64,000 nt of DNA. Origin: Arthrobacter sp. B3I4 (GTDB lineage Bacteria; Actinomycetota; Actinomycetes; Actinomycetales; Micrococcaceae). A program made the position numbers and the translations under genes. Positions 45,272 through 54,876 of this stretch are shown piece by piece. Positions within the stretch are counted from its first letter, which is position 1. The number at the start of each line of letters is the position of its first letter. The notes under the pieces were generated by a model. The model saw only the letters and a program-made list of their open reading frames with translations, searched no databases and was not told the origin of the DNA. Location of the stretch: the NCBI RefSeq assembly GCF_030816855.1, contig NZ_JAUSYK010000001.1, forward strand, positions 372,001-436,000, read 5' to 3'.

Positions 45272-45299
45272 TAATCGCCGGGACGCCCCGAAAGGTTAC
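45272..45299 (-). promoter_or_regulatory. ECF-type promoter candidate
   Basis: GTAACC (45299-45294), a 16-base spacer and CGATTA (45277-45272) fit the AAC/CG pattern of ECF promoters, about 230 bases before the small secreted protein gene and pointing at it. Confidence 0.35.
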
Positions 45300-45342
45300 G
45301 CAGGGACCGGAATTTCTTTTTTCTTACCGCAACCCGCGCAAA

Positions 45343-45386
45343 ACGACGGCGGCGACCCACCTTCCCGGGTGGGCCGCCGCCGTCGT
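45343..45386 (-). terminator. purA terminator
   Basis: An 11-bp stem (ACGACGGCGGC with GCCGCCGTCGT) with an inner CCCACC/GGTGGG stem, followed by TTTT on the minus strand, 40 bases after the purA stop. Confidence 0.85.
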
Positions 45387-45425
45387 GGGTCTGCGGGTCC
45401 TGTGCTGGCGCTGAGGCCAGCGGTA

Positions 45426-46715
45426 CTAGTCGTTGATCAGGTCGTTGACGACAATGGTCTGGTCGCGGTCCGGGCCGACGCCGATCGCGGAGAAGCGGGT
45501 GCCGGAGAGCTTCTCGAGCGCCAGCACGTAGTTCCGGGCGTTCTCCGGCAGGTCGTCCAGGGTGCGGGCGCCGGTGATGTCCTCGGTCCAGCCTTCGAAG
45601 TACTCGAAAATCGGCTTGGCGTGGTGGAACTCGGTCTGGGTCATCGGCATCTCGTCGTGCCGGACGCCGTCGACGTCGTAGGCCACGCACACCGGGATCT
45701 GCTCGATGCCGGTGAGTACGTCGAGCTTGGTGACGAAGTAGTCGGTGAAGCCGTTGACCCGGGAGGCGTGGCGGGCCAGCACGGCGTCGTACCAGCCGCA
45801 GCGCCGCGGGCGGCCGGTGTTGACGCCGAACTCGCCGCCGGTCTTCTGCAGGTACACGCCCATCTCGTCGAACAGTTCGGTGGGGAACGGCCCGGCGCCG
45901 ACGCGGGTGGTGTACGCCTTGATGATGCCGATCGACCGGGAAATCCGGGTGGGGCCGATACCCGAGCCCACGGACGCGCCGCCGGCGGTCGGGTTTGAGG
46001 AGGTCACGAACGGGTAGGTGCCGTGGTCGACGTCGAGGAACGTGGCCTGGCCGCCCTCCATGAGGACCACCTTGCCCTCGTCGAGCGCCTTATTCAGCAC
46101 AAAGGTGCTGTCGATGACCAGCGGGCGGAGGCGTTCGGCAAAGGACAGGAAGTAGTTCACGATCTCATCCACCTCGATGTCGCGGCGGTTGTAGACCTTG
46201 ACCAGCAGTTCGTTCTTCTGCCGCAGCGAGCCTTCGACCTTCTGCCGCAGGATGGACGCGTCGAAGACGTCCTGGACGCGGATGCCGAGGCGGGCCACTT
46301 TGTCCATGTAGGCCGGTCCGATGCCGCGGCCGGTGGTGCCGATCGCACGGCTGCCGAGGAAGCGCTCGGTGACCTTGTCCAGCACCTGGTGGTACGGGGC
46401 CACGAGGTGGGCGTTGGCCGAGACGCGCAGCTTGGAGGTGTCCGCGCCGCGGGCCTCGAGGCCGTCGATCTCCTGGAAAAGGGCTTCAAGGTTCACCACA
46501 CAGCCGTTGCCGATCACCGGGACCGCGTTGGGGCTCAGGATGCCGGCCGGAAGGAGCTTCAGCTCATACTTCTCACCGCCCACGACGACGGTGTGGCCGG
46601 CATTGTTGCCGCCGTTTGGCTTAACGACGTAGTCGACTCGCCCACCGAGCAAGTCGGTGGCCTTACCTTTGCCTTCGTCGCCCCATTGGGCTCCGACGAT
46701 CACGATTGCTGGCAT
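45426..46715 (-). CDS. purA: Adenylosuccinate synthetase
   Basis: 429 residues. It condenses IMP and aspartate with GTP on the way to AMP. The start [21 protein letters not shown] holds the GTP/IMP loop with catalytic Asp13; [12 protein letters not shown] holds the catalytic His41. [11 protein letters not shown] and the end region [15 protein letters not shown] are typical. GGAGG lies just before the ATG at 46715; an extension to 46730 is unlikely. Confidence 0.97.
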   Translation of the reverse strand: MPAIVIVGAQWGDEGKGKATDLLGGRVDYVVKPNGGNNAGHTVVVGGEKYELKLLPAGILSPNAVPVIGNGCVVNLEALFQEIDGLEARGADTSKLRVSANAHLVAPYHQVLDKVTERFLGSRAIGTTGRGIGPAYMDKVARLGIRVQDVFDASILRQKVEGSLRQKNELLVKVYNRRDIEVDEIVNYFLSFAERLRPLVIDSTFVLNKALDEGKVVLMEGGQATFLDVDHGTYPFVTSSNPTAGGASVGSGIGPTRISRSIGIIKAYTTRVGAGPFPTELFDEMGVYLQKTGGEFGVNTGRPRRCGWYDAVLARHASRVNGFTDYFVTKLDVLTGIEQIPVCVAYDVDGVRHDEMPMTQTEFHHAKPIFEYFEGWTEDITGARTLDDLPENARNYVLALEKLSGTRFSAIGVGPDRDQTIVVNDLIND

Positions 46716-46957
46716 GGGATCCTCCCCCATTCGTTCGGGCCAAGCTCCGTATGAGCCACCGGGCTTGATCCACCAGGTGGTCAGCGCAGCTCAGCGCCGT
46801 TCATGAGAATGCCCCGAATCTACCGCTGTGCGCAGTACCACCACGATCTGTACCACCAACGCCGGAGTCCGGGGCTCTTACCACCCAAGTTTAGCCGAAG
46901 TCGGCGTCCGGCACCTTTTTTGGCCGCCACGGGACGGCGACACATACCGGCAACTAC

Positions 46958-46986
46958 TTGCGGGACGGCCCGCAGTGGAATTAAGT
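46958..46986 (+). promoter_or_regulatory. Likely promoter of the MetE-like gene
   Basis: TTGCGG, a 17-base spacer and TTAAGT give a transcript start about 46992, exactly at the riboswitch edge, as for the ssu operon. Confidence 0.55.
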
Positions 46987-46990
46987 GAGA

Positions 46991-47108
46991 GTGACCATCC
47001 CGAGCGGCCGAGGGACCTGGACCGTTGACGCCGCAGCAACCGCGCCGGACCGGCCCGCTTCGTGCGGGCGCCGGAACCGTCGACGGTGCTACCGCCAGGA
47101 CCGATGGA
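46991..47108 (+). ncRNA. SAM-I-clan riboswitch (MetE-like gene)
   Basis: P1 CCATC with GATGG, GAGCGGCCGAGGGA, GTTGACGCCGCAGCAACC, an extended P3 (CGCGCCGGACC region), GGTGCTACC, and CCTGG/CCAGG pseudoknot. Again there is no P4. The gene's ribosome site (AAGGAAG) starts 3 bases after P1, 6 bases before the start codon, which fits translational control. Confidence 0.9.
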
Positions 47109-47121
47109 AAGGAAGACCGCC

Positions 47122-48360
47122 ATGTCCGAAAACGCGCCGTCCCCCAGCACAGCGGACCACAGCACCGACCACATCCGTGTCACCCACGCAGGTTCCCTGC
47201 CCCGCACCCCGGAGTTGATCGCCGCGAACGAGGCGAAGGAAGCCGACGGGATCACGGCCGAGTTCCTGGACCTGCTGGAGACCTCAGTGGTTGACGTGGT
47301 GCAACGGCAGAAGGACCTCGGAATCGACATCGCCAACGACGGCGAGTACGGGCACACCATGTCCAGCTCGGTCGACTACGGCGCCTGGTGGAACTACTCC
47401 TTCTCCCGGCTCGGCGGCCTCGAGCCGACCGACGTGGACCGCTGGGCGGACGCCAAGGTGCGCCGGTCCTCACCCGGGCACATCGTCCTGACTTCGTTCC
47501 CGGACCGCCGGGACCGGCAGTTGTTCAATGACGCCTACAACGACCCCTCCTCCGGGATCTTGGCGCACCGGAAGAGTGTCACCCAGCCCAAAATCGCCGG
47601 CCCGCTGACCTACACCGGGCAGGCGCTTGTCGCCTCGGACATCGCCAACCTCAAAACCGGCCTGGCCGCGGCCGGGCTGGCGGAGGGGTTCGTGGCTTCC
47701 CTCTCCCCCGGCTCCTGCGCACGGGTTGCGAACGAGTACTACCAAAGCGATGAGGAGCTGCTCTACGCCTGCGCCGACGCGATGCGGGAGGAGTACAAGG
47801 CAATCATCGATGCTGGCCTCACGGTCCAGCTCGACGACCCGTCCCTGGCCGAAAGCTGGGACCAGATCAACCCCGAGCCGAGTCTGGCGGACTACCTGAA
47901 GTTCATCCAGCTCCGGGTCGAAGCCACAAACTGGGCGCTGCGGGACCTGCCGCAGGAGAAGATCCGGCTGCACGTCTGCTGGGGCTCCTGGCACGGCCCG
48001 CACACCACGGACATCCCCTTCGCGGACATCATCGACTCGGTCCTGCAAGTTAACGCCGGCGCGTACTCCTTCGAGGCGGCCAACGTGCGGCACGAGCACG
48101 AGTGGCGTGTCTGGGAGGACACCAAGCTGCCGGAGGGCAAATCCATCATCCCCGGCGTCGTATCCCATGCCACCAACGTCGTGGAGCACCCCGACCTGGT
48201 CGCAGACCGGATCGTGCGCTTCGCGGAACTCGTCGGCCGGGAAAACGTGATTGCTTCGACTGACTGTGGCCTGGGCGGCCGGGTCCACCCGCAAATCGCG
48301 TTCGCCAAGCTGGAAGCGCTCGGCGAGGGTGCCAGGCGGGCCACTAAGCGGCTCTGGTAG
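47122..48360 (+). CDS. Cobalamin-independent methionine synthase II-like protein
   Basis: 412 residues with the MetE C-terminal-domain/UROD-like barrel: VTHAGSLPRTPEL at the start, then YACADAMREEYKAIIDAGLTVQLDDPS, IRLHVCWGSWHGPHTTDI with zinc-type His-x-Cys ligands, and IASTDCGLGGRVHPQIAF. Such short MetE-like proteins move methyl groups from unknown donors or act in organosulfur pathways. Control by a SAM riboswitch supports a role in methionine supply. The full-length MetE N-terminal domain is missing. ATG at 47122 is chosen for its ribosome site. Confidence 0.85.
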   Translation: MSENAPSPSTADHSTDHIRVTHAGSLPRTPELIAANEAKEADGITAEFLDLLETSVVDVVQRQKDLGIDIANDGEYGHTMSSSVDYGAWWNYSFSRLGGLEPTDVDRWADAKVRRSSPGHIVLTSFPDRRDRQLFNDAYNDPSSGILAHRKSVTQPKIAGPLTYTGQALVASDIANLKTGLAAAGLAEGFVASLSPGSCARVANEYYQSDEELLYACADAMREEYKAIIDAGLTVQLDDPSLAESWDQINPEPSLADYLKFIQLRVEATNWALRDLPQEKIRLHVCWGSWHGPHTTDIPFADIIDSVLQVNAGAYSFEAANVRHEHEWRVWEDTKLPEGKSIIPGVVSHATNVVEHPDLVADRIVRFAELVGRENVIASTDCGLGGRVHPQIAFAKLEALGEGARRATKRLW

Positions 48361-48567
48361 CCGCGAGGGCCGGGCTGCTACCGGGAGCAGGCCGGCCTTC
48401 CGGGCCTACTCGGCGGGCATTTCGCCGGGCTTGATAGACTGGTAAAGACCGAACAGGAATCGGTCCACACCACATTTTCAAACCACACCGGCCGCAGCGC
48501 GCCCTTCCTTTGGCGTGCCCGCAGCGGGGTGGCAGCTTTACCAATCCCGCAGGAGACCCAGCAATAT

Positions 48568-49197
48568 ATGACAGCCCTGGCCACTGAAAATTTCCGCGAA
48601 CAGCTCCTGAGCCGCCGTTACGAAGCTAACGTCGCGCCGGTCAACGAACTGTGCGACACCCTGCAGACCGCCAAGACTGGTACCGCCGTCCCCTATGTGG
48701 ACCCCGCGCACGACGTTGACGAGTGCCGCATCGTCAGCCTGTACTCCAACATCGGGCTTGCCGATCCGTCCGGCTTCATCACTGCCGGCGACGAGGAAGC
48801 CGCCACCCGCATGCTCGGCATCCAGTGGAAACTGGGCCTGCGCCCCGAGTTCGTCATGCCGTGGAACGTCCACCCCTGGCACGTGCCCGGTGAGCCGAAC
48901 GGCAAGTTCACCCCGGACCAGATCTCCGCCGGCCTGAAGCCGCTGCTGAAGTTCCTCGCCCTGGTCCCGCGGGCCTCCGTCATCGTCGCGCACGGCACCG
49001 AAGCCAACCGGCTGGCCAACCTGCTGCTCAAGACCGAGGTGCCGATGATCTGGCGCCGCGGCCTCAAGACGTACAAGGTCCGCTCGCTCAGCGGCCGCGC
49101 CTTCGCCGGCACCCCGGCCCGCCAGGAGCAGTACCTTGAGGAAATGCGCGTCGCGTACGCCGACGCCATGGCCCGCACCGGCCTGGCTAAGGCCTGA
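48568..49197 (+). CDS. Uracil-DNA glycosylase-superfamily-like protein
   Basis: 209 residues from ATG at 48568. The pattern IGLADPSGFITAGDE, FVMPWNVHPWHVPGEPNG and FLALVPRASVIVAHGTEANRLA resembles the motifs of the uracil-DNA glycosylase superfamily (active-site loop, phosphate/His loop), but it is not a standard Ung, and catalytic identity is uncertain. AGGAG lies 12 bases before the ATG, rather far. The frame is open to 48529. Confidence 0.6.
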   Translation: MTALATENFREQLLSRRYEANVAPVNELCDTLQTAKTGTAVPYVDPAHDVDECRIVSLYSNIGLADPSGFITAGDEEAATRMLGIQWKLGLRPEFVMPWNVHPWHVPGEPNGKFTPDQISAGLKPLLKFLALVPRASVIVAHGTEANRLANLLLKTEVPMIWRRGLKTYKVRSLSGRAFAGTPARQEQYLEEMRVAYADAMARTGLAKA

Positions 49198-49220
49198 TCC
49201 CCCACTCGCAAGTAAACGAC

Positions 49221-49262
49221 GACGGCGGGCGCCCACCTTTCGGTGAGAGCCCGCCGACGTCA
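49221..49262. terminator. Bidirectional terminator between convergent genes
   Basis: GGCGGGC (49224-49230) pairs with GCCCGCC (49249-49255), with an inner CACC/GGTG stem, between the UDG-like gene and the DUF3151 gene. Confidence 0.65.
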
Positions 49263-49293
49263 TTTAACCCGTTGCCTGGCGGGTGAGCTCAGC

Positions 49294-49713
49294 CTACGCT
49301 TCGATGGCCGCCTTGGCGGTGGGGTCCGAATCGTTGAGGAACTTCTCGATCCGCTCCGGCTCCTCGGCCTCGCCGATCGCCGCCGAAGCCCGGCCCAGGG
49401 AGTACAGCGCGCGCAGGAATCCGCGGTTCGGTTCGTGCTCCCACGGAATCGGGCCGACGCCACGCCACCCGTTGCGCCGCAACGAATCCAGGCCGCGGTG
49501 GTAGCCGACCCGGGCATAGGCGTAGGAATCGATGGTGCGGCCCTCGGACCAGGCTTCCTCGGCCAGAACGGCCCAGAGCAGTGACGAGGTCGGGTACTTC
49601 TCCACCAGGTCCAGCGCTTCCTGGCCCGCGTCCAGGCCGGCGTTGACCTCTGTCTCGGCGGGCAGCAGCGTCGGCTCGGGACCCATCAGGTTCCGGCGGA
49701 ATTCGTCCGACAC
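49294..49713 (-). CDS. DUF3151 family protein
   Basis: 139 residues from GTG at 49713, two bases after the fbaA stop. The pattern LLPAETEVNAGLDAGQEALDLVEKYPTSSLLWAVLAEEAW and GYHRGLDSLRRNGWRG is the actinobacterial DUF3151 family. It is helical and TPR-like, with unknown function, but is nearly always paired with fructose-bisphosphate aldolase in this group. Confidence 0.88.
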   Translation of the reverse strand: MSDEFRRNLMGPEPTLLPAETEVNAGLDAGQEALDLVEKYPTSSLLWAVLAEEAWSEGRTIDSYAYARVGYHRGLDSLRRNGWRGVGPIPWEHEPNRGFLRALYSLGRASAAIGEAEEPERIEKFLNDSDPTAKAAIEA

Positions 49714-49715
49714 GG

Positions 49716-50735
<1,020 letters not shown>

Positions 50736-50880
50736 GCTGACTCCTAAAGTGAATTTCGTCTGCGGGCTGGGTTGACCCTGGGGTGAACCTCGTCGGCTAG
50801 AACCCATCCTAGCCATTCGTGTGCCGCCGCAGTGGTTCCGGTCACGCCCGGGCTGTAACACTGGCCGCCGACCCTGCCGC

Positions 50881-50986
50881 GCGCCGAGTTTGCATTTCGC
50901 GGCAGTCCCGCGACCCGACCCCGCGCCGAGTTTGCATTTCGCGGCAGTCCCGGAGCCCGACATTGCCGTGAAGTGTCAACTCGCGG
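50881..50986. repeat. Palindromic element: two direct copies and one inverted copy
   Basis: GAGTTTGCATTTCGCGGCA occurs within 50881-50905 and 50923-50947. An inverted, slightly worn copy (TGCCGTGAAGTGTCAACTC) lies at 50964-50982. The inverted copy overlaps the last codons and stop of the DUF559-like gene. Confidence 0.9.
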
Positions 50987-51923
50987 GCCAGCCGCGACTC
51001 TCCAGCGCGCTGCGGACCTTGCGCAGGGCTGCCGGATGCCCGCCCTCCAGATCCAGCCGGGAGACGCGGACCTCCAGCCAGCCCAAGCGAAGCGCCGTGT
51101 CGGCCCGGCGAATGTCCCGGAGATACTGGTCCTCCCCGTTGTGGTGGACGCCTTCGTATTGGAGCGCAATGCGCCGGCGCGGGTAGGCGGCGTCCGGCCA
51201 CAGGACGGCGGCGCCGTTGCCGCCCCACTGGTCCTCCTCCCGGACCACGTGGTTCAGTACGGGCTCGGGCAGCCCGGACCGAACGAGCAGCAGGCGGAGC
51301 CGCGTCTCGGGCGGCGAATCGGCACCTACCCGGACGAGTTCGACGGCGGCCCGCGCCTTCCGCACTCCACGGCTTCCCGGGTGCCGCGCCACCATCTCCC
51401 GCAGATCCTCGATGCCGCATAGGGCCGCCCGGGGAACGGGAAACTCTGGACCGTGCGCACAGACCAAGGAATCCCCCGCGGCCACCAGGTCGTCGATGTC
51501 GAGGACCGAGGCGAGGTCGAGCCAGGTCCGGGCAGGCGAGGTGAGCCGCACGCCGTCGAGCTCTACCACTTCGTCCGGAAGCAGGCTCAGCTGGTGGCCC
51601 ACAACGTTGGCCCGGCGGGGCGTGCTGCGGCCCCGGGGCCGGGCAAGGTGGATCCGCCAGTCCACCTCGAGGCGGCCGGAAAGGGGTGCACGCCAAAGAC
51701 GCGCCGCCGACGCGAGGGTGAGGATGCAGTCGTCGTCGAGGTCGGTGTAGGCCCGCAGCGCCGCGGGACCGGCCGCAGCCGAGCGCACCGGCACCCGGAT
51801 GCCGCGGGAGACGGTCACCAGGTCGCTGGCCGCGGTGCGCGTGCGAGTGACGCCGGCCTTGTCCACGGCACGTAACGAAAACGAACCAGTGGCCAGGTGG
51901 AGTGGAAGCGGTGCCCTGCGCAT
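50976..51923 (-). CDS. DUF559-type protein with AbiEi-like N-terminus
   Basis: 315 residues. The N-terminal third (SDLVTVSRGIRVP, RLWRAPLSGRLEVDWRIHLAR) resembles the winged-helix AbiEi-like region found with DUF559 in actinobacteria. The C-terminal part (ETRLRLLLVRSGLPEP, AAVLWPDAAYPRRRIALQYEGVHH, YLRDIRRADTALRLGWLEVRV) fits the DUF559/VSR-like nuclease fold. No experimental role is known for this common actinobacterial type. Palindromes lie at both ends, the stop codon inside one. The start is ATG at 51923. Confidence 0.75.
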   Translation of the reverse strand: MRRAPLPLHLATGSFSLRAVDKAGVTRTRTAASDLVTVSRGIRVPVRSAAAGPAALRAYTDLDDDCILTLASAARLWRAPLSGRLEVDWRIHLARPRGRSTPRRANVVGHQLSLLPDEVVELDGVRLTSPARTWLDLASVLDIDDLVAAGDSLVCAHGPEFPVPRAALCGIEDLREMVARHPGSRGVRKARAAVELVRVGADSPPETRLRLLLVRSGLPEPVLNHVVREEDQWGGNGAAVLWPDAAYPRRRIALQYEGVHHNGEDQYLRDIRRADTALRLGWLEVRVSRLDLEGGHPAALRKVRSALESRGWPAS

Positions 51924-51986
51924 GGCCCATTCTGGCGGTTTTCGCCAGGTCCGGCTGGAGTTTTCCACAGCCCGCGCTCCTTGGCC

Positions 51987-52047
51987 GCGCCGAGTTTGCA
52001 TTTCGCGGCAGTGTCTGCCGCCGGCATTGCCGTGAAGTGCAAACTCG
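51987..52047. repeat. Palindromic element upstream of the DUF559-like gene
   Basis: GAGTTTGCATTTCGCGGCA (within 51987-52011) and the near complement TGCCGTGAAGTGCAAACTC (52028-52046) can form a 19-bp stem with two mismatched or wobble positions around a 16-base loop. The same sequence is found at 50881-50986. Confidence 0.9.
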
Positions 52048-52057
52048 ACGGCGAGAG

Positions 52058-52756
52058 CTACCCGGGGAGCTGGTTGAAGACGTGCCGGCGGATCCAGGCG
52101 TGCATCGCGATCGCGGCAGCGGAAGCGGCGTTGATGGACCGGGTGGAACCGAACTGCTCGATCGACAAGGTGTCCACGGCGGCGTCATGGACCTCCGGCG
52201 TCAGGCCGGGGCCCTCCTGGCCGAACACCAGCACGCAGTCCCGGGGCAGTTCGTAGGTTTCCAGCGGAACAGAATCGGGGAAAATGTCGATCCCGATGAT
52301 GGCCAGCCCCTCCCCCTGCGCCCAGCTGACGAATTCGGCCACGCTGGGGTGGTGGCGGACGTGCTGGTAACGGTCGGTGACCATGGCGCCGCGGCGGTTC
52401 CACCGGCGTCGGCCGATGATGTGGACTTCCTTGGCCAGGAACGCGTTGGCGGTGCGCACGACCGTGCCGATGTTCATGTCGTGCTGCCAGTTCTCAATCG
52501 CGATGTGGAAGGTGTGGCGCCGCGAGTCCAGCTCCGCGACGATCGCCTCGTGCTTCCAATAACGGTACTTGTCCACCACGTTGCGCCGGTCACCGTCCGC
52601 CAGCAGGTCGGGGTCCCAGTGCTCACCCTCCGGCCACGGCCCCTGCCAGGGGCCGACGCCGACCTCCGCCTGCGGCTCCGCGCCGCCGTCCGCGGCGGTT
52701 TCCATTCCGGTCTCAGTGCGGGTGGACGGTTCGCGGTGGGTCTCGGGCTCAGTCAC
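52058..52756 (-). CDS. TrmH-family (SpoU) RNA methyltransferase
   Basis: 232 residues. A SPOUT methyltransferase with NWQHDMNIGTVVRTANAFLAKEVHIIGRRRWNRRGAM (motif 1), LVFGQEGPGLTPEV (motif 2) and IEQFGSTRSINAASAAAIAMHAW (motif 3), the SAM-binding knot. It methylates a ribose in tRNA or rRNA; the site is unknown. A Gln/Pro/Glu-rich N-terminal 45 residues is not part of the domain. Confidence 0.9.
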   Translation of the reverse strand: MTEPETHREPSTRTETGMETAADGGAEPQAEVGVGPWQGPWPEGEHWDPDLLADGDRRNVVDKYRYWKHEAIVAELDSRRHTFHIAIENWQHDMNIGTVVRTANAFLAKEVHIIGRRRWNRRGAMVTDRYQHVRHHPSVAEFVSWAQGEGLAIIGIDIFPDSVPLETYELPRDCVLVFGQEGPGLTPEVHDAAVDTLSIEQFGSTRSINAASAAAIAMHAWIRRHVFNQLPG

Positions 52757-52808
52757 GAGTCAACAGTAGACTGGGAGCTGTTGCGGCACACTATCGGCGG
52801 AGGGCACC

Positions 52809-53672
52809 ATGGCGGACCAGCAAGACCACGGGACAGAGCAACGGACAGACGCCGACGACGTGCGCTCCTCATCCTCGGTGTACCGCAGCGGCCAGGAGAT
52901 CGAGTGCTGGCTGACGGACATGGACGGCGTACTGGTGCACGAGAACCAGCCGATCCCGGGCGCCTCCGAGCTCATCCAGCGCTGGGTGGACACGTCCAGG
53001 CGCTTCCTGGTCCTGACGAACAACTCCATCTTCACGCCGCGGGACCTCGCCGCCCGGCTCAAGAGCTCGGGACTGGAAATCCCGGAAGAGAATATCTGGA
53101 CGTCCGCGCTGGCGACGGCCCAGTTCCTCAAGGACCAGGTGCGCGGCTCCGAGTCCGGCAACCGCGCCTACACCATCGGCGAGGCGGGACTGACGACGGC
53201 GTTGCATGAGGCAGGCTTCATCCTCACCGACCAGGACCCCGACTTTGTGGTGCTCGGCGAAACCCGCACCTATTCCTTCGAGGCCATAACCATGGCCATC
53301 CGGCTGATCCTGGGCGGTGCCCGCTTCATCGCCACCAACCCGGACGCCACGGGCCCCTCCAAGGACGGCCCGATGCCGGCCACCGGTGCAATCGCCGCGC
53401 TGATCACCAAGGCAACCGGCCGGGAGCCCTACATTGTGGGCAAGCCCAACCCGATGATGTTCCGCTCAGCAATGAACCAAATCGATGCGCATTCGGAGAC
53501 CACGGCCATGATCGGGGACCGGATGGACACCGACATCATCGCCGGGATGGAGGCAGGGCTGCACACGGTGCTGGTGCTTAGCGGCATCACGCACAAGGAC
53601 GATATCGCCGCTTATCCGTTCCGGCCCAACCAGATCCTGAACTCCGTGGCGGACCTGAAAAACCAGATCTAA
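52809..53672 (+). CDS. HAD-IIA family phosphatase (NagD-like)
   Basis: 287 residues. The nucleophile motif is WLTDMDGVLVHENQPIPGA near residue 40, then LVLTNNSIFTPRDLA, ALITKATGREPYIVGKPNPMMF and MIGDRMDTDIIAGMEAGLHTVLVLSG. NagD-like enzymes hydrolyse nucleotide or sugar phosphates. GGAGGG precedes the ATG. It is divergent from the TrmH gene. Confidence 0.92.
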   Translation: MADQQDHGTEQRTDADDVRSSSSVYRSGQEIECWLTDMDGVLVHENQPIPGASELIQRWVDTSRRFLVLTNNSIFTPRDLAARLKSSGLEIPEENIWTSALATAQFLKDQVRGSESGNRAYTIGEAGLTTALHEAGFILTDQDPDFVVLGETRTYSFEAITMAIRLILGGARFIATNPDATGPSKDGPMPATGAIAALITKATGREPYIVGKPNPMMFRSAMNQIDAHSETTAMIGDRMDTDIIAGMEAGLHTVLVLSGITHKDDIAAYPFRPNQILNSVADLKNQI

Positions 53673-53778
53673 AGAACCAGGTCTAAGCACCAGATCTAAG
53701 AACGGGCTCCGGAGCACCGGCCCGGACAGGCAGCACCGCCCGCGGCCGCCCGGACCGCACCAGCAGCGCCGTCCGCTG

Positions 53779-54816
53779 CTAGAACGCGGTCTTCCTGCCC
53801 CCGCCCGAAGGCAGCGGGAGAAACTCGTCCTGGAGGTCCTCCACCAGGACGCGGTAGATGCCCGGGTTCCATTGCGGGCTGGCGTGCGCCGGCCGCGCGC
53901 CGTCGGTCTGCAGCGAGTCGGAGACCATGTTCGCCTTGAACCGCAGCATCCAGGTGTCCCGGGCCGTTTCGTAGCTCACGGTCTGGTCCTTTGGATTGCC
54001 GATGAAGGCCATCTTGGCGTCCCCGAGCTTGCCGACGAACCGGTTCAAGTCGAAATGGTAGATGTAGGCCGACTCGGTCTGGATCAGCACATTCGACGGG
54101 GCGATCGGCGAGAGCTGCTCCAGGGTCTGGTCCAGGATCTGGCCCCAGCTGCGTTCGTGCTTGTTGAGCACCCGTTCGCCGAGTTCGTAGCCCCCGCGCA
54201 GCACTGTCGGGAAACGGACGCCGCTCTCGTACAGGAACACCACTCCCTCGAACCAGCTCTGATCCAGGACGTCGCTCCTGCTGGATGGACTTGAGTCGAG
54301 CAGAATGAACGCCACTTTAACCCCGTGCAGTTCCAGCAGCCTGGCCGCAACCTGCACGGCCACCATGCCGCCGAAGCTGTGGCCGTAGAAGTAGAGGGTG
54401 TCGAGCTGGTGCGCGCGGACGTGTTCGATCACGGCGATCACGATCTTGTCGATTTCGAGGCCCTGGTTGGAGTAGCCGACGGCGGCCAGCTGGCCCCGCT
54501 TTGTCAGTCCGCCGCGCAGTGAGTTCAGGATCCACTGCGCCTCCTCCCAGCTCGTCTTGTACCCGGGGAAAAGGAACCAGCTGGCACGGGGAAAGTAGAG
54601 CTCGGCGTCTTCGTCGGGGACGACGAGGATCTTGTTGACCCGGCGTTCGGCCTGCACACGCCGGGTGAAGAGCATGTCCGCGGCGAGTACGGAGGCGGCG
54701 CCGGCTCCGGCGAGGAAGTTCCGGCGGGAGAACCGTTCCAGCTCCGCGGCGTGCCGGAGTACGCGGGCAGCCGCGTCTGCGGGTGGGTCCCCGTTTGATT
54801 CCGTCTTCCGCGGCAC
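53779..54816 (-). CDS. Tat-exported alpha/beta-hydrolase-like protein
   Basis: 345 residues from GTG at 54816. A twin-arginine signal (FSRRNFLAGAGAASVLAADML) near residue 30 sends it out folded. The nucleophile elbow GHSFGGMVAVQVAA near residue 145 is typical of thioesterases and lipases, and the region LYFYGHSFGG resembles type II thioesterases. Later Asp/His candidates lie in the second half but cannot be fixed. Substrate unknown. The ribosome site (GAGGGG) is very close to the start. Confidence 0.78.
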   Translation of the reverse strand: MPRKTESNGDPPADAAARVLRHAAELERFSRRNFLAGAGAASVLAADMLFTRRVQAERRVNKILVVPDEDAELYFPRASWFLFPGYKTSWEEAQWILNSLRGGLTKRGQLAAVGYSNQGLEIDKIVIAVIEHVRAHQLDTLYFYGHSFGGMVAVQVAARLLELHGVKVAFILLDSSPSSRSDVLDQSWFEGVVFLYESGVRFPTVLRGGYELGERVLNKHERSWGQILDQTLEQLSPIAPSNVLIQTESAYIYHFDLNRFVGKLGDAKMAFIGNPKDQTVSYETARDTWMLRFKANMVSDSLQTDGARPAHASPQWNPGIYRVLVEDLQDEFLPLPSGGGRKTAF

Positions 54817-54876
54817 CCCTCTACCGTAACTACTGCTGATGTGCTGCAGTAAATGCGGCGCTCGCGCGGCTCCGGG

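Noticed and set aside
50736..50963. N-terminal extension of fructose-bisphosphate aldolase
   Set aside because: The extension is translated from the palindromic repeats (AAKCKLGA twice) and the normal start at 50735 has a good ribosome site.
53673..53700. Short repeats of ACCAGATCTAA after the HAD-IIA gene
   Set aside because: Three partial copies over 30 bases, probably local slippage at the gene end, with no further structure.
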